A stretch of 64,000 nt of DNA from Rhodocytophaga rosea. GTDB lineage: Bacteria > Bacteroidota > Bacteroidia > Cytophagales > 172606-1. This document shows positions 1-9,333 of this stretch, one piece after another; position 1 is the stretch's first letter, and every line of letters begins with the position of its first letter. The stretch is from contig NZ_CP048222.1 of assembly GCF_010119975.1 (NCBI RefSeq), positions 3,738,501-3,802,500 on the forward strand, written 5' to 3'. The position numbers and the translations under genes are program-made. Below the pieces are notes generated by a model, which saw only the letters and a program-made list of their open reading frames with translations, searched no databases and was not told the DNA's origin.

Positions 1-1591
1 CTTTCTTCTCTTCCGCCTGTGCTTTTATTTCGATTACATTTGCTTCGGCCAGACCTTTTTCTTTATTCACTTTAGCAGCTACAAGCCCTAATTTTTCATC
101 GGCATCCGCCTGGGCTTTGGCCATTACTTCGATACTTTTGGCTTCGGCAATGGCTTTGTTTTCAATAATAGTAGCATCGGCTTTTCCTTCTTTTTCTTTG
201 GCGAGAGCTTTGGCCTGCATTACCTGGGCTTCGGCGATACCTAAGGCAGCTGCTTTTGAAGTTTCCGCATCGGCCAGTATTTTCATAGCTTCTGCTTTTT
301 TGCCGGCAGTTGCCTGTTCAGCATCAGCCTCAATCATGATACGTTTTGCCTTAAATTCAGCTGACTGGCGGTCGGCTTCAGCAGCTTTAATTTGTTGAAC
401 CAATGCTTGTTCTGCAAGCATCTCTGCTTTTTTGATAGCCACTGCTTTTTCACGGTCTGCGAGGGCAAATGCCTGGGTATCTTTTATTTTTTCTTCTTCT
501 GTCACCACTGCTTTCTGTACTACCACTCTTTCCCGGATCACTTCCTGAATGTTCTTGCGCTCTTCTTCTATAGCTTTTTCTTTGGCAATATCAGCAAGCG
601 AAACAATACGCTGCTTTTCGGTTACTTCCAGCAAACGGTCTTTGTCTACACGTTCTGTTTCTACCGCTTCAATGCGCTCTTTGTTTTTGCGGGCTACAAT
701 AATCTGGCGATCACGGTTTTCTTCAGCAATTCTGGATTCTTCTTCCGTCTGTATGCGGGCTTTTTCTGATTTTAGGCGTTCCTGTTGTTGAATTACCGCT
801 GTTTCAGATTCTTCTCTGGCTTTAATAGAAGCAATTTCCCGTTTCTGCTTTTCTTCAGTTTCTGCCAGTTGCCGGTTTAGTTCCAGTATAGCTTCTTTGG
901 CTTGTACGTTTTGCTGGGTAATGGTTTTTTCTTTTTCACGCTCAATGTGGTTAGAAAGAATTTTCTGTTTAGCCGTTAGTTCAATGATTTTTTTGATACC
1001 TTCTGCATCCAGAATATTGTTTTCATTGAGTTCTTCAATGTGGGTTTGCTCTAAGTAATCAATGGCGCAATCGTCGAGGATATATCCATTCAGATCAGTA
1101 CCGATAATTTGCAGAATTTCGTGCTTAAATAGTTCACGGGAATTATAGAGTTCAATGAATTCAAACTTTTTACCAACGGTTTTTAATGCTTCTGAAAATT
1201 TGGCATCAAATAGATCTTCTAGTGCCTGAGTGTCAGAAGCCCTGCGGCAGCCAATAGACTGGCCCACTTGAATTACGTCATCCTGGGTTTTATTTACTCG
1301 TACAAAGAAAGTTACTTTAATATCTGCCCGTAAGTTATCCTTACAAATAAGGCCTTCCTTTCCCTGCCTAGCAATCATTACCGTTTTTAAGGAAATGTCC
1401 ATGTGCTCCAGGCTATGTAGCACGGGAACAACGATCATTCCTGAAAATGAAACCTGTGTACCTCCGATACCAGTCCTGACTAAGGCCTGGCCTTGTTCGG
1501 CTTTACGGTACCATTTTGAGATCATGGCAATTATACCAATCAGGATAAATGCTATGATTACTAAACCTACAATTGTAATGTTGAAAACCAT
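1..1591 (-). CDS. Flotillin / SPFH-domain membrane protein, 3' end outside window
   Basis: Reading the minus strand from the ATG at 1591 gives an open frame of 530 codons that runs off the left edge, so the C-terminus is missing. An N-terminal hydrophobic segment (about residues 5-24) anchors it. It is followed by an SPFH/band-7 domain (about 35-200) and then a very long Ala/Glu/Lys/Arg-rich coiled coil with repeated EKE and AEA patterns, which is the flotillin architecture (YqiK/FloT). Flotillins form large membrane-associated cages that organise membrane domains. The upstream neighbour on the same strand, 133 bp away, encodes a YqiJ-like OB-fold membrane protein, the usual flotillin partner, which supports the call. 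The family is clear. The cellular function here is inferred from the family only. Confidence 0.9.
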   Translation of the reverse strand, partial: MVFNITIVGLVIIAFILIGIIAMISKWYRKAEQGQALVRTGIGGTQVSFSGMIVVPVLHSLEHMDISLKTVMIARQGKEGLICKDNLRADIKVTFFVRVNKTQDDVIQVGQSIGCRRASDTQALEDLFDAKFSEALKTVGKKFEFIELYNSRELFKHEILQIIGTDLNGYILDDCAIDYLEQTHIEELNENNILDAEGIKKIIELTAKQKILSNHIEREKEKTITQQNVQAKEAILELNRQLAETEEKQKREIASIKAREESETAVIQQQERLKSEKARIQTEEESRIAEENRDRQIIVARKNKERIEAVETERVDKDRLLEVTEKQRIVSLADIAKEKAIEEERKNIQEVIRERVVVQKAVVTEEEKIKDTQAFALADREKAVAIKKAEMLAEQALVQQIKAAEADRQSAEFKAKRIMIEADAEQATAGKKAEAMKILADAETSKAAALGIAEAQVMQAKALAKEKEGKADATIIENKAIAEAKSIEVMAKAQADADEKLGLVAAKVNKEKGLAEANVIEIKAQAEEKK

Positions 1592-1724
1592 AAGTAAACT
1601 GAATTGAAATATGAAAAATTAGAAATAGATGAAAGGATAATGAATGATTAAAGCGTATGAATATATTATAGGATTTGATGCGTTTATTAAGTATGATAAT
1701 TTATGGGTTGAATTAGACTCTCAA

Positions 1725-2408
1725 TTATGCTTCTACTTCCTGCACTACATAGTAATTTTTATCTTTTTTAAACTCCAGCACCAACGCATTCTTGCCTTTT
1801 GCCAGAGATTCACCATCGCTTGTTTTTACATTCAACATTAATGTATTTCCTCTGGACCTAATGACAGCCTGACCCATTTTTTCAGCATTGGCTGGCAATA
1901 GTACAGTACATACCCTGCCTATCACTTCCTCTTGCTCAGGATCTTTATACAGATAACTGAACATTCTTACAAAAGGCATGGTAAGGAATTTAGCAACAAA
2001 TAAGCTAATGACTAGAATAGGAATAAGTAGTAATAAACCCATCAGAAAAGAGGAATTACCCAGATAATGATTACTTAGAATGGAAATAACCCAGACAGGC
2101 AGAATAAAAAAACTCATAAATACCATAAAAGGTACCTGGCCCAGATTGAAAAATACCAGAACTGAGTTTATCCAACTCACCGAACCAGCATCATATCCGT
2201 GAAGGCCGGTATGAATTTCCTTGGCAGGTATATCCGTATCCACATCTGTATGGACATCCATGTGAAAATCATGGTCGGGGATAATGTCTATGGACTTCAT
2301 GTCTATTAAACCCATCATGACAATCAGCCAGTAGACGAGAATAAATATTAATAGACTGGTAGGAATAATATTAACGCCCGATATGGCCGCTTCCAATAAA
2401 TCGTTCAT
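1725..2408 (-). CDS. YqiJ/NfeD-like membrane protein with C-terminal OB-fold
   Basis: This 227-residue protein has a hydrophobic segment near residues 15-36, then a His/Asp-rich stretch (residues about 40-60, with alternating H-D and D-V-D), two more membrane segments (about 85-112 and 117-142), and a C-terminal beta-rich part (about 155-225) starting with EEVIGRVCTVLLP that fits an OB-fold. This is the layout of the E. coli YqiJ / DUF1449 group, partners of flotillins and related to NfeD proteins. It is transcribed just ahead of the flotillin gene and is probably in the same operon. The His/Asp-rich loop could bind metal, but that is inference. The ATG at 2408 is the only good start. Confidence 0.8.
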   Translation of the reverse strand: MNDLLEAAISGVNIIPTSLLIFILVYWLIVMMGLIDMKSIDIIPDHDFHMDVHTDVDTDIPAKEIHTGLHGYDAGSVSWINSVLVFFNLGQVPFMVFMSFFILPVWVISILSNHYLGNSSFLMGLLLLIPILVISLFVAKFLTMPFVRMFSYLYKDPEQEEVIGRVCTVLLPANAEKMGQAVIRSRGNTLMLNVKTSDGESLAKGKNALVLEFKKDKNYYVVQEVEA

Positions 2409-2914
2409 AGGAACAAAAATTTTAAAACTTGATCAAAAATCTAACGAATCAGCTTAATTCTTACGATCCTGTTTGATAGCTGCTATCTTTTGAAAGCCGG
2501 TAGTAGCACAGCTTATGACAGGTATTAATTTTCGATCTGCGTTTGGAAGAAAGAGTTTTGTCTAAACTTATATTTTGTTGATTTAGAGGCGTTTATATTT
2601 TGGCTTTATTCATATTAGTAGAAGCCATTTAGTAAGACACAAGTTAATAATAAATTTATCTTTAACCAGTGCTATTTTGTGCCAAGTCTCACTTATCTCT
2701 AAAATGCTGATAAAGAGAATACTTTGAGTTGAGTTATATTTCTCATATTTTTTAGTGCGAATAAACAGTAGAAGCGTTACACAATTCTTGATGGTGATAA
2801 TTGAAACTGGTAACCTGAATTTTTCAAAAATAGAGGTATACTAGAATAGAATTTTAAGGGAAACTTAAATGGTAGGCTGAAATCCGAAAAATCCGGGAAT
2901 TTATTTGTCTATTA
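2409..2914. other. Intergenic region, 506 bp, no gene recognised
   Basis: This AT-rich stretch lies between the YqiJ-like gene and the sensor kinase, both on the minus strand. No open frame with homology-like composition, no RNA gene and no strong hairpin terminator was seen. The part next to 2408 should carry the promoter of the YqiJ-flotillin pair. No confident TAnnTTTG element could be assigned. Confidence 0.5.
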
Positions 2915-4189
2915 CTATTGGGCTGGTAAAAAAATGCTAAAAGTACTTCCATTATGAAGTTCACTTAAAAGGGTAATATGGCCTTTATGAGCTTTTACCA
3001 GAGATTGGATATAGTTAAGGCCTAAGCCGAATCCTTTTACATCGTGCACATTTCCGGTGGGAACACGATAAAACTTGTCAAAGATTTTTTTCTGATACTC
3101 TTTGCTGATCCCAATACCATTGTCGCGAATGCAGAGCCATATACCTTTTTTTTCATTCTTTGTAATAATACAGATTTGAGGGCTTATAGAGGAGTATTTA
3201 ATAGCATTGTCTAACAGATTATAAATCATATTGGTTAAGTGCAGGCAATCTGCCTGAACAATGGATTCGTCGGCTTCTAATTGATAAGTAATACTTCCAT
3301 TCTGTTGCTTGAGTAATTCTTCAATATTCTCAACTGCTTTATAAATTACTTCATGTACATCTACAGGCTCTTTTCTGAGTTTGATCTGATCCTTATCAAT
3401 AGATGCCATTTGTAATACGGTTTCTACCTGATTTTTCAGCCGGCAGGCTTGTTCCTGAATAATGGTTGCGTAGTTCAATAAACGTCCGGGATTTTCCAGA
3501 ATAGAGGGATTTTTCAGAACTTCTGAGGATATAGCAATGGTAGAAATAGGCGTTTTAAATTCATGAGTCATGTTATTGATGAAATCCCGCTGAATTTCAG
3601 AAAGTCTTTTTTGCTTCAGAATTACAAAAAGGGCGTATGCAAAGAATACAACCATTACCAGCAATACGAACGAGGAAAATCCCCATATACCCATCTGTGA
3701 TAATAAATGATTCTCACGGGTTGGGAAATTTACGCCAAAATAATAGGTTTTATTTTCCCACTTAGGTAGGTCTGTACGTTTGGTCTGATGCAGTTCAAAT
3801 TCACCAGCCCCGGTATTTACATAATTTCCATACACCATGCGTTCGCTGTTGCAATCGTATATGCCATACTCAAAATCCATGGTAACATTCCGTTTGCTAA
3901 ACTCTTTGCGGAGAAAATACTCCAGCACATTGGCATCAATTACATCGTTTACCGACACTACAAAATAATTAGTGGAATACTGACAAACCGGATTAATTAC
4001 CGGAGCCGCATGCTGGTTATACGCCAGAATCTGTTCAGCTACACTTTTAAGCGCAATATTAACGGTTTGGTTAAACTGCTTTTCTTTCAGGTCGAAAGCC
4101 CGCCTCAGCCAGAATACCTGGGTGGATATAATGCCGGTAATGGCAATTGCTGCCAGAACCACCAGTAAACGGATCGTGTACCTGTTCAT
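2915..4189 (-). CDS. Membrane sensor histidine kinase (orphan)
   Basis: A 424-residue two-component kinase. It has TM1 at about residues 6-26, an extracytoplasmic sensor region (about 27-165), TM2 at about 166-191, then a HisKA domain with the H-box NMTHEFKTP (phosphoacceptor His209) and a HATPase_c domain with N-box NLLDNAIKYS, G1 box RDNGIGIS and G2 box GFGLGLNYI. No HAMP domain is obvious, as in many Bacteroidota kinases of this size. The frame is open 16 codons further upstream, but the Met at 4189 directly precedes the basic/hydrophobic anchor and is the better start. No response regulator gene lies next to it: the upstream neighbour is the divergent yggS and downstream is a 506-bp gap. 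The cognate regulator must therefore be elsewhere. Confidence 0.9.
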   Translation of the reverse strand: MNRYTIRLLVVLAAIAITGIISTQVFWLRRAFDLKEKQFNQTVNIALKSVAEQILAYNQHAAPVINPVCQYSTNYFVVSVNDVIDANVLEYFLRKEFSKRNVTMDFEYGIYDCNSERMVYGNYVNTGAGEFELHQTKRTDLPKWENKTYYFGVNFPTRENHLLSQMGIWGFSSFVLLVMVVFFAYALFVILKQKRLSEIQRDFINNMTHEFKTPISTIAISSEVLKNPSILENPGRLLNYATIIQEQACRLKNQVETVLQMASIDKDQIKLRKEPVDVHEVIYKAVENIEELLKQQNGSITYQLEADESIVQADCLHLTNMIYNLLDNAIKYSSISPQICIITKNEKKGIWLCIRDNGIGISKEYQKKIFDKFYRVPTGNVHDVKGFGLGLNYIQSLVKAHKGHITLLSELHNGSTFSIFLPAQ

Positions 4190-4357
4190 ATATTTAAAAT
4201 TACACGAAAAATCGAAATGGCAGGAAGTCTTTAACAATTCATTAACAAGAATGTATGTATTAACTTCTTATCTAAAATCTACTATCGAAAAGCTAATTCA
4301 TTTATATTTTGCCAAAATCATTCTTACTTTGCTGCGCTATACATTTATTAACTACCT

Positions 4358-5026
4358 ATGATAAGCATTCAGGAAAATATCCGTTCATTCGATACTCTGT
4401 TACAGGACACATCCTGCAAATTAATTGCTGTAACCAAAACAAAGCCTATAGAAATGCTGATGCAGGCATACGAAGCCGGAAGTAAGCGTTTTGGGGAAAA
4501 TAAAGTACAGGAAATGGTAGAGAAATACGAACAACTACCCAAAGATATTGAATGGCACCTGATCGGACACTTACAAAGTAACAAAGTGAAATATATCGCT
4601 CCTTTTGTCAGTATGATTCATTCCATAGACAGCCTTAAATTATTACAGGAAGTGGACAAACAAGCTAAAAAATACAATAAAATTATTCCTTGTTTGCTGC
4701 AAATTCATATTGCGGAGGAAGAGACTAAATTTGGTCTGTCATATCAGGAGGCTGAGGAATTATTGCAATCCTCAGGATTAAGTGTTCTGAAGAATATTAC
4801 TATAGCAGGTTTAATGGGGATGGCTACTTTTACGGATAACCAGGAGCATATTAGGCAAGAGTTCCGTGGGTTGAAATTGTTTTTTGAGCAGATGAAACGC
4901 AAAACATTACCGGCTCAGGTAAAACTCACAGAGCTTTCTATAGGCATGAGCGGCGATTATCAGATAGCGATTGAGGAAGGAAGCACATTAATCCGGGTAG
5001 GCAGTTCTATTTTTGGTGCCAGATAA
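4358..5026 (+). CDS. yggS: YggS family pyridoxal-phosphate homeostasis protein
   Basis: A 222-residue single-domain protein of the YggS/PLPBP (PROSC) family, with a fold like the N-terminal barrel of alanine racemase. The PLP lysine lies in the motif AVTKTKP (Lys27). Other family signatures are FGENKVQE, WHLIGHLQSNK, SIDS, GLMGMATF, LSIGMSGDYQIAIEEGST and the terminal RVGSSIFG. The protein binds PLP and is involved in vitamin B6 and amino-acid/keto-acid homeostasis. It has no known enzymatic activity. It is cytoplasmic and of normal length. It is divergent from the kinase gene (168 bp between starts), and no operon partner is evident. Confidence 0.97.
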   Translation: MISIQENIRSFDTLLQDTSCKLIAVTKTKPIEMLMQAYEAGSKRFGENKVQEMVEKYEQLPKDIEWHLIGHLQSNKVKYIAPFVSMIHSIDSLKLLQEVDKQAKKYNKIIPCLLQIHIAEEETKFGLSYQEAEELLQSSGLSVLKNITIAGLMGMATFTDNQEHIRQEFRGLKLFFEQMKRKTLPAQVKLTELSIGMSGDYQIAIEEGSTLIRVGSSIFGAR

Positions 5027-5139
5027 TATTCGTCGGCAGTCATTCTTTTAAATTATACCAACTTACTGAATTACCAATACTCAGAATCGGAGTTTATATA
5101 GGTTAATGTTAGTTATTCTTATAAAATACTTCACTGTTT

Positions 5140-5400
5140 CTATCCGGTAGCAGCATCTGCATCATGTGTACCTTCACTCAGATCGGTGTCTTCATCGTTG
5201 TTTGCAGGCGCATTGTCCAAACCGGTATTATTGATCATTTCATTGGTGTCTTTGGGTGCAGCTTTTACCTTGGCTGCATTAGCCGGATCGGTTGAAAAAA
5301 CTTCTTCAGTGGTTGTTTCCTTAGAGTTATTGTCCTCTTCTGGCTGGGCAAGCTTACCGGTATTGGTATCAGGAGAAAGATGTCTCTGGTAGTATTTCAT
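5140..5400 (-). CDS. Small acidic low-complexity hypothetical protein
   Basis: An 86-residue frame starting at ATG 5400. The product is hydrophilic and rich in Asp, Glu, Asn, Thr and Ala, with no hydrophobic segment, cysteine or recognisable motif. It is probably disordered. It begins MKYYQRHLSP and then becomes acidic (PEEDNN, NNDEDTDLSEG). No Shine-Dalgarno sequence is visible, which is normal for this group. The assignment as a gene rests on the clean start, the isolated position between yggS and the next small gene, and a composition unlike a random frame. The function is unknown. Confidence 0.5.
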   Translation of the reverse strand: MKYYQRHLSPDTNTGKLAQPEEDNNSKETTTEEVFSTDPANAAKVKAAPKDTNEMINNTGLDNAPANNDEDTDLSEGTHDADAATG

Positions 5401-5595
5401 AGATCAGAAATTTTGTGTTAAATGGTAAAATATACCTTGCAAGCCTATCTACGACAACTAGCTGTTTTAGTCGAAGAAAAACAAAACTATTTTATAGTTC
5501 ATGCTAGATGCTCTGCAAACGTGTCTATTAATTATATGATATGAAAGAAAAGATGCTTTATTGAATGGTAAAAGCTTTGTTAAAAAGCGAAGGTA

Positions 5596-5916
5596 TCAAC
5601 GTTTAAAAGTGGATAAGATTCGGTTGAGTACGAAATTAACGTCGTTGCGAGCCCGGCTGAATTCAGATATTTTAACAATTTTAGTATCAGCTTCCCAATA
5701 GCCTTTTACATGTTTATTCAGGTTATCTTCCAGATCATGCAAGGCAGTTTGCCGACGGCTATCAAAAAAATCATGATGTGGGTTTTTAAGCTTGCTGATA
5801 ATCTCGATGGATTTGCCAATCAGCGATTCCAGCTCTTTTGCTTTCTCGTCGTCTACGGGCAGGTTGTTAATTTTATCCCGGATGTTTTTCAGTTGTGTGA
5901 TTAGTTCTGTAGCCAT
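5596..5916 (-). CDS. Small helical hypothetical protein
   Basis: Using the Met at 5916 the product has 106 residues. The frame is open 15 codons further, but those codons look like leader. It is predicted all-helical and charged, with a heptad-like N-terminal part (ELITQLKNIRDKI) and a middle containing NPHHDFFDSRRQTALHDLE. No signal peptide or membrane segment is present. No known family was recognised. It lies between another small hypothetical gene and the symporter gene, all on the minus strand but with 150-200 bp gaps, so co-transcription is uncertain. Confidence 0.6.
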   Translation of the reverse strand: MATELITQLKNIRDKINNLPVDDEKAKELESLIGKSIEIISKLKNPHHDFFDSRRQTALHDLEDNLNKHVKGYWEADTKIVKISEFSRARNDVNFVLNRILSTFKR

Positions 5917-6117
5917 AGCGTATCTATAAATCTGCTCTAAGTAAACATTCCAGCTAGACAAAAATCTGATAGTTTTTAAAATTACTATATCTCTTTCAGA
6001 CTTTTTCTCTATTCATTAATTTTTAAACGCATCTTCGTTACACCATCTCTAGAAATGTAATTATCATAATTACGCATTTAAGGACAAAGAAGTTAAAGAG
6101 ATGTATCTTTTTATATA

Positions 6118-7497
6118 TCAAGCGGTTTCCTGAATAGCTTCACTTTCAATAGGTTCTTTGCGGAATTCTCCTTCCCACTTAGCAATTACTACCGTTGCCA
6201 GGCAGTTACCAATTACATTTACAGACGTACGGGCCATATCCATTAGTTCATCTATGCCCAGGATAATAAAAATGGGCTCCACAGGCAAACCAAAAGAAGC
6301 AGCCGTACCTAATAAAATAACCAGAGAAGCCCTGGGCACACCAGCCACTCCTTTGCTGGTGAGCATAAGGGTAAATACCATCAGGAGTTGTTGTCCGAAC
6401 GAGAGTTCAATACCAGCAGCCTGCGCCACAAAAACGGAAGCTAACGATAGGTATAAAGTTGTGCCATCCAGGTTAAAACTATAGCCCGTAGGCATTACAA
6501 ACGCTACTATTTTCGGAGGCACCCCGATTCGAACCATCGCCTCCATTGCCCTTGGCAAGGCAGCTTCGGAACTCGTAGTGGCAAAGGCGATAGAAACCGG
6601 TTCGGCAATGGCTTGCAAAAAATCCTTGATAGGAAGCTTGATAATGAGTGCCACTGGCAACAATACACCCAACAGGAATACAATCAGAGCAATATATAAC
6701 GTTGCCAACAATTGGAACAAGTTTACCAGAATGCCCAATCCCATATGCCCAACAGTGTAGGCGATAGCAGCTCCTACACCAATAGGGGCAAAGTACATAA
6801 TAAGGTTGGTGAACTTAAACATGACTTCTGACAAACCCTCTGCAAAACGAAGTACGGGTGCCCTGAACTTCTCTTTTACCATCGCCAGAGCAATTCCGAA
6901 AATGACGCTGAATACGACAATCTGTAATACTTCTCCCTCAGCAACCGATTTGGCTATATTCTCCGGAAAAATGTGGAGGATAATATCTGTTGTGCTTTTT
7001 TTGGCTACCTGAGGCAATTCTTCATGGGCAGACGTGGGTAAATTTATTCCTTCTCCTGCTTTACTAATATTAATGGCTGCCAACCCAACAAATAACGCAA
7101 TAGTAGTCACTACCTCAAAATACAAGAGTGATTTCCAGCCCATTCTGCCTACTTGTTTCAGGTCTGAGTGACCGGCGATGCCCACGACCAGCGTGCCAAA
7201 AAGTAATGGAGCAATAATGGTTTTGATAAGTTTAAGGAATATCTGGCTCAGTACCCGCAGATTTACCGCAAATTCCGGAAAGTCGTTGCCTATTTCAGCT
7301 CCTACTGCCATACTGACCAGAATCCAGGTAGTGAGTGACTTTTTCTGGAGTGCAAATGCAATTAGTCCACCCACGGCGAGCCACCGTACAGCCATTAAAA
7401 TTTCAGAGGAGATTGAGATAAGGCCCAGATAATTAATAGCTGTGAGCAAGGCGGCCAGTGAAAGGGTAACAGCCAGAACAATTATAGAATTTTTCAT
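6118..7497 (-). CDS. Dicarboxylate/amino acid:cation symporter (DAACS family)
   Basis: A 459-residue polytopic membrane protein of the GltP/DctA/GltPh family, which couples uptake of glutamate/aspartate or C4-dicarboxylates to H+ or Na+. Family signatures are visible: LKLIKTIIAPLLFGTLVVGIAG in the N-terminal half (split by the family's serine-rich region), ATTSSEAALPRAMEA (re-entrant loop 1, serine-rich), MPTGYSFNLDGTTLYL (TM7 binding motif) and the re-entrant loop 2 segment SKGVAGVPRASLVIL. The ATG at 7497 is preferred over an in-frame TTG at 7512. Whether the substrate is an amino acid or a dicarboxylate cannot be decided from the sequence by eye. It is monocistronic. Confidence 0.95.
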   Translation of the reverse strand: MKNSIIVLAVTLSLAALLTAINYLGLISISSEILMAVRWLAVGGLIAFALQKKSLTTWILVSMAVGAEIGNDFPEFAVNLRVLSQIFLKLIKTIIAPLLFGTLVVGIAGHSDLKQVGRMGWKSLLYFEVVTTIALFVGLAAINISKAGEGINLPTSAHEELPQVAKKSTTDIILHIFPENIAKSVAEGEVLQIVVFSVIFGIALAMVKEKFRAPVLRFAEGLSEVMFKFTNLIMYFAPIGVGAAIAYTVGHMGLGILVNLFQLLATLYIALIVFLLGVLLPVALIIKLPIKDFLQAIAEPVSIAFATTSSEAALPRAMEAMVRIGVPPKIVAFVMPTGYSFNLDGTTLYLSLASVFVAQAAGIELSFGQQLLMVFTLMLTSKGVAGVPRASLVILLGTAASFGLPVEPIFIILGIDELMDMARTSVNVIGNCLATVVIAKWEGEFRKEPIESEAIQETA

Positions 7498-7620
7498 GAT
7501 GGTTCGTTTCAAAGGAAGCAGATGGGTCTGGTATTCTAATCTATTCTATTCTTGCAAGATAGGAAAACAGATGCTACTTTATGAATAATTTTATTCACGT
7601 CCACCTATTGTATTTGCTCC

Positions 7621-8091
7621 ATGTTTATGCAGGCTTATTTCAAAAAAATGTTCTTATATACAGACTGGGCGAATTTTACCATTCTGGATATGCTAGAACA
7701 AAGTCAGATCAGCGATGAATACATCATCAAACTGATGAGCCACATTGTAAATGCCCAGTTCGTCTGGCTCGACCGGGTTATCAAGCAACAGCACAATTTT
7801 AAGGTATGGGGCGTTCTTACGTATCCAGAAATACGAACGGCTCTACTCGAAAATCAAGCCTTGTGGATGACTTATTTGAATGAGAGTGAACCAGAACACC
7901 TATCAACCATTATTTCCTATACCAATCAAAGTGGAAGTCCCTTCGAAAGTGTAAGTAGCGATATTATTACTCAGGTAATTAATCATTCTACCTATCACCG
8001 GGCACAAATTGCCAAAGCATTGCGGGAACTCGGGTTTACTCCGCCCAACACAGATTTTATTATGTATTGTCGTTTGCAGGAAAACAGCTAA
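7621..8091 (+). CDS. DinB-like four-helix bundle metalloprotein
   Basis: A 156-residue protein of the DinB/YfiT superfamily. It opens with a helix ending FLYTDWANFTILDML and carries the three-histidine metal site typical of the fold: His41 in MSHIVNAQ and two histidines in the motif NHSTYHRAQI near residues 122-127. Members are DNA-damage-inducible proteins of unknown activity or thiol-dependent transferases. No specific activity can be assigned. It is cytoplasmic. It starts about 120 bp from the divergent symporter gene and converges on the SRPBCC gene. Confidence 0.9.
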   Translation: MFMQAYFKKMFLYTDWANFTILDMLEQSQISDEYIIKLMSHIVNAQFVWLDRVIKQQHNFKVWGVLTYPEIRTALLENQALWMTYLNESEPEHLSTIISYTNQSGSPFESVSSDIITQVINHSTYHRAQIAKALRELGFTPPNTDFIMYCRLQENS

Positions 8092-8123
8092 TAAAAATAA
8101 TGCTGGGAGTGTTAAAGGTTATC

Positions 8124-8579
8124 TTAAGAATTGTTACTTCTCTTTTTCTGGAAGATTTTTTTATAAACAGGCTTTCTGTACAAAAATTGAAGGTACAATA
8201 CAGGATACAGCAGAAAATCGAACAGGAAGAAAGATGAACGGAAGGTAATATCATCGATTATAGCGGCTCCAGAGCTTTTGTTTACAATCCGGTGTTTATG
8301 CCGCCAGTACTTTAGAAAAAAAGGCAATTGTATACCTTCGTCAACAAAATAAATTTCTTTGCTATTTGTATTATTCTCTGTAATCAGGCTTTTCCATACT
8401 TGCTTAAAAATTATAAAATTCAATTCCAGGTGAACTTCATCACCTTTGGCGTTGCCATCGAAACGCAATAACTTTACAGGCGGAAAGGGTGGGTTTAAGG
8501 CTTGAAACAAAGATTTTCCAAAGTTTTGCGCCACCTGCTGGTAATCCATCGCCACTGGTGTAATAATTATAAATCTCAT
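8124..8579 (-). CDS. SRPBCC (START-like) family protein
   Basis: With the Met at 8579 the protein has 151 residues. The frame extends 13 codons upstream, but the beta-strand start MRFIIITPVAM fits the family. The conserved run LNPPFPPVKLLRFDG, the following KGDEVHLELNF, YFVDEG and the C-terminal YRKP..YKKIF pattern match a Bacteroidota family of ligand-binding SRPBCC proteins. These have a helix-grip fold with a hydrophobic cavity, and their ligand is unknown. The position is monocistronic, and its stop lies 32 bp from that of the convergent DinB gene. Confidence 0.75.
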   Translation of the reverse strand: MRFIIITPVAMDYQQVAQNFGKSLFQALNPPFPPVKLLRFDGNAKGDEVHLELNFIIFKQVWKSLITENNTNSKEIYFVDEGIQLPFFLKYWRHKHRIVNKSSGAAIIDDITFRSSFFLFDFLLYPVLYLQFLYRKPVYKKIFQKKRSNNS

Positions 8580-8665
8580 ATAGAAAAGCATTACATTCAC
8601 CCTGTCAAATGCGTACATTCTGGCTTACTTCTTGAGGAAGGAAACATAACATAGCAAACTACTGT

Positions 8666-9259
8666 ATGAACCGTTTTAATAAATATTTAACTACTATACT
8701 CCTGTTATTGTTAACGGCCAGCGCCTATGCACAACAAGATTCTTTATTTGTGAAACGAAATAGAGAAGAATTCAGAGAAAAGCCAGCCTGGACGGAGAAG
8801 ATAACTTTTGGTGGTAACTTTGGCCTTCAATTCGGACGTATCACCCAGATTAATGTTTCTCCTTTAATTGGCTATAGAATCACCGATAAGTTTGTTGCCG
8901 GGGGCGGCCCTTCCTATATTTATACAAGCTACAAATACAGTAACGGCTTAAAAGTAGAAAATACTATTCTGGGTGGACGTGCTTTTGCCCAGCATATTGT
9001 TTTTGACAATCTGGCTGTTCGTGGTGAATTTGAATACTTAAGTATTGAATACCCTGTAGCGTATACAGGGACAGATTTTATAAAGAAAAAGGAATGGGTG
9101 GCTAATCCTTTAATAGGTTTATCTTATAGTTTTCCATTAGGCCGTAAGTCTTCTTTTAACATTACAGCCCTTTATAACCTCAATTATCAAAATAGTTTAA
9201 ACAGGCAATATCTATATGGAAGCAGCCCTCTGGTGATACGTGCCGGATTTATGTTATAA
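8666..9259 (+). CDS. Outer-membrane beta-barrel-like secreted protein
   Basis: A 197-residue protein with a clear signal peptide ending SAYAQ (cleavage near residue 22). It continues as alternating amphipathic strands with many Gly and Tyr, for example FGGNFGLQFGRITQI, GYRITDKFVAGGGPSYIY and GLSYSFPLGRKSSFNI, ending in the aromatic/hydrophobic strand VIRAGFML. This is the pattern of a small outer-membrane barrel of about 8 strands. The function is unknown. It is followed by a good terminator at 9283-9333, so it is a single-gene unit. Confidence 0.8.
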   Translation: MNRFNKYLTTILLLLLTASAYAQQDSLFVKRNREEFREKPAWTEKITFGGNFGLQFGRITQINVSPLIGYRITDKFVAGGGPSYIYTSYKYSNGLKVENTILGGRAFAQHIVFDNLAVRGEFEYLSIEYPVAYTGTDFIKKKEWVANPLIGLSYSFPLGRKSSFNITALYNLNYQNSLNRQYLYGSSPLVIRAGFML

Positions 9260-9282
9260 ATAACAATTACCATTTTTTGCCT

Positions 9283-9333
9283 ATCCTGAAAAGTTTTCAT
9301 TTAGAACTGAATACTTTTCAGGATTTGTCTTTT
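9283..9333 (+). terminator. Rho-independent terminator after the barrel-protein gene
   Basis: Perfect 12-bp inverted repeat ATCCTGAAAAGT (9283-9294) and ACTTTTCAGGAT (9313-9324), with an 18-nt loop, followed by a T-rich stretch TTGTCTTTT. Confidence 0.75.

Noticed and set aside
117-791. Several plus-strand open frames at the left edge
   Set aside because: They lie opposite the flotillin coding strand. Its Ala/Glu/Lys-rich coiled coil gives long open antisense frames with Ser/Ala/Phe-rich products that match no family.
6510-6540. tRNA T-loop-like GATTCGAACC sequence
   Set aside because: It lies inside the symporter gene and has no acceptor stem, D-arm or anticodon arm around it.
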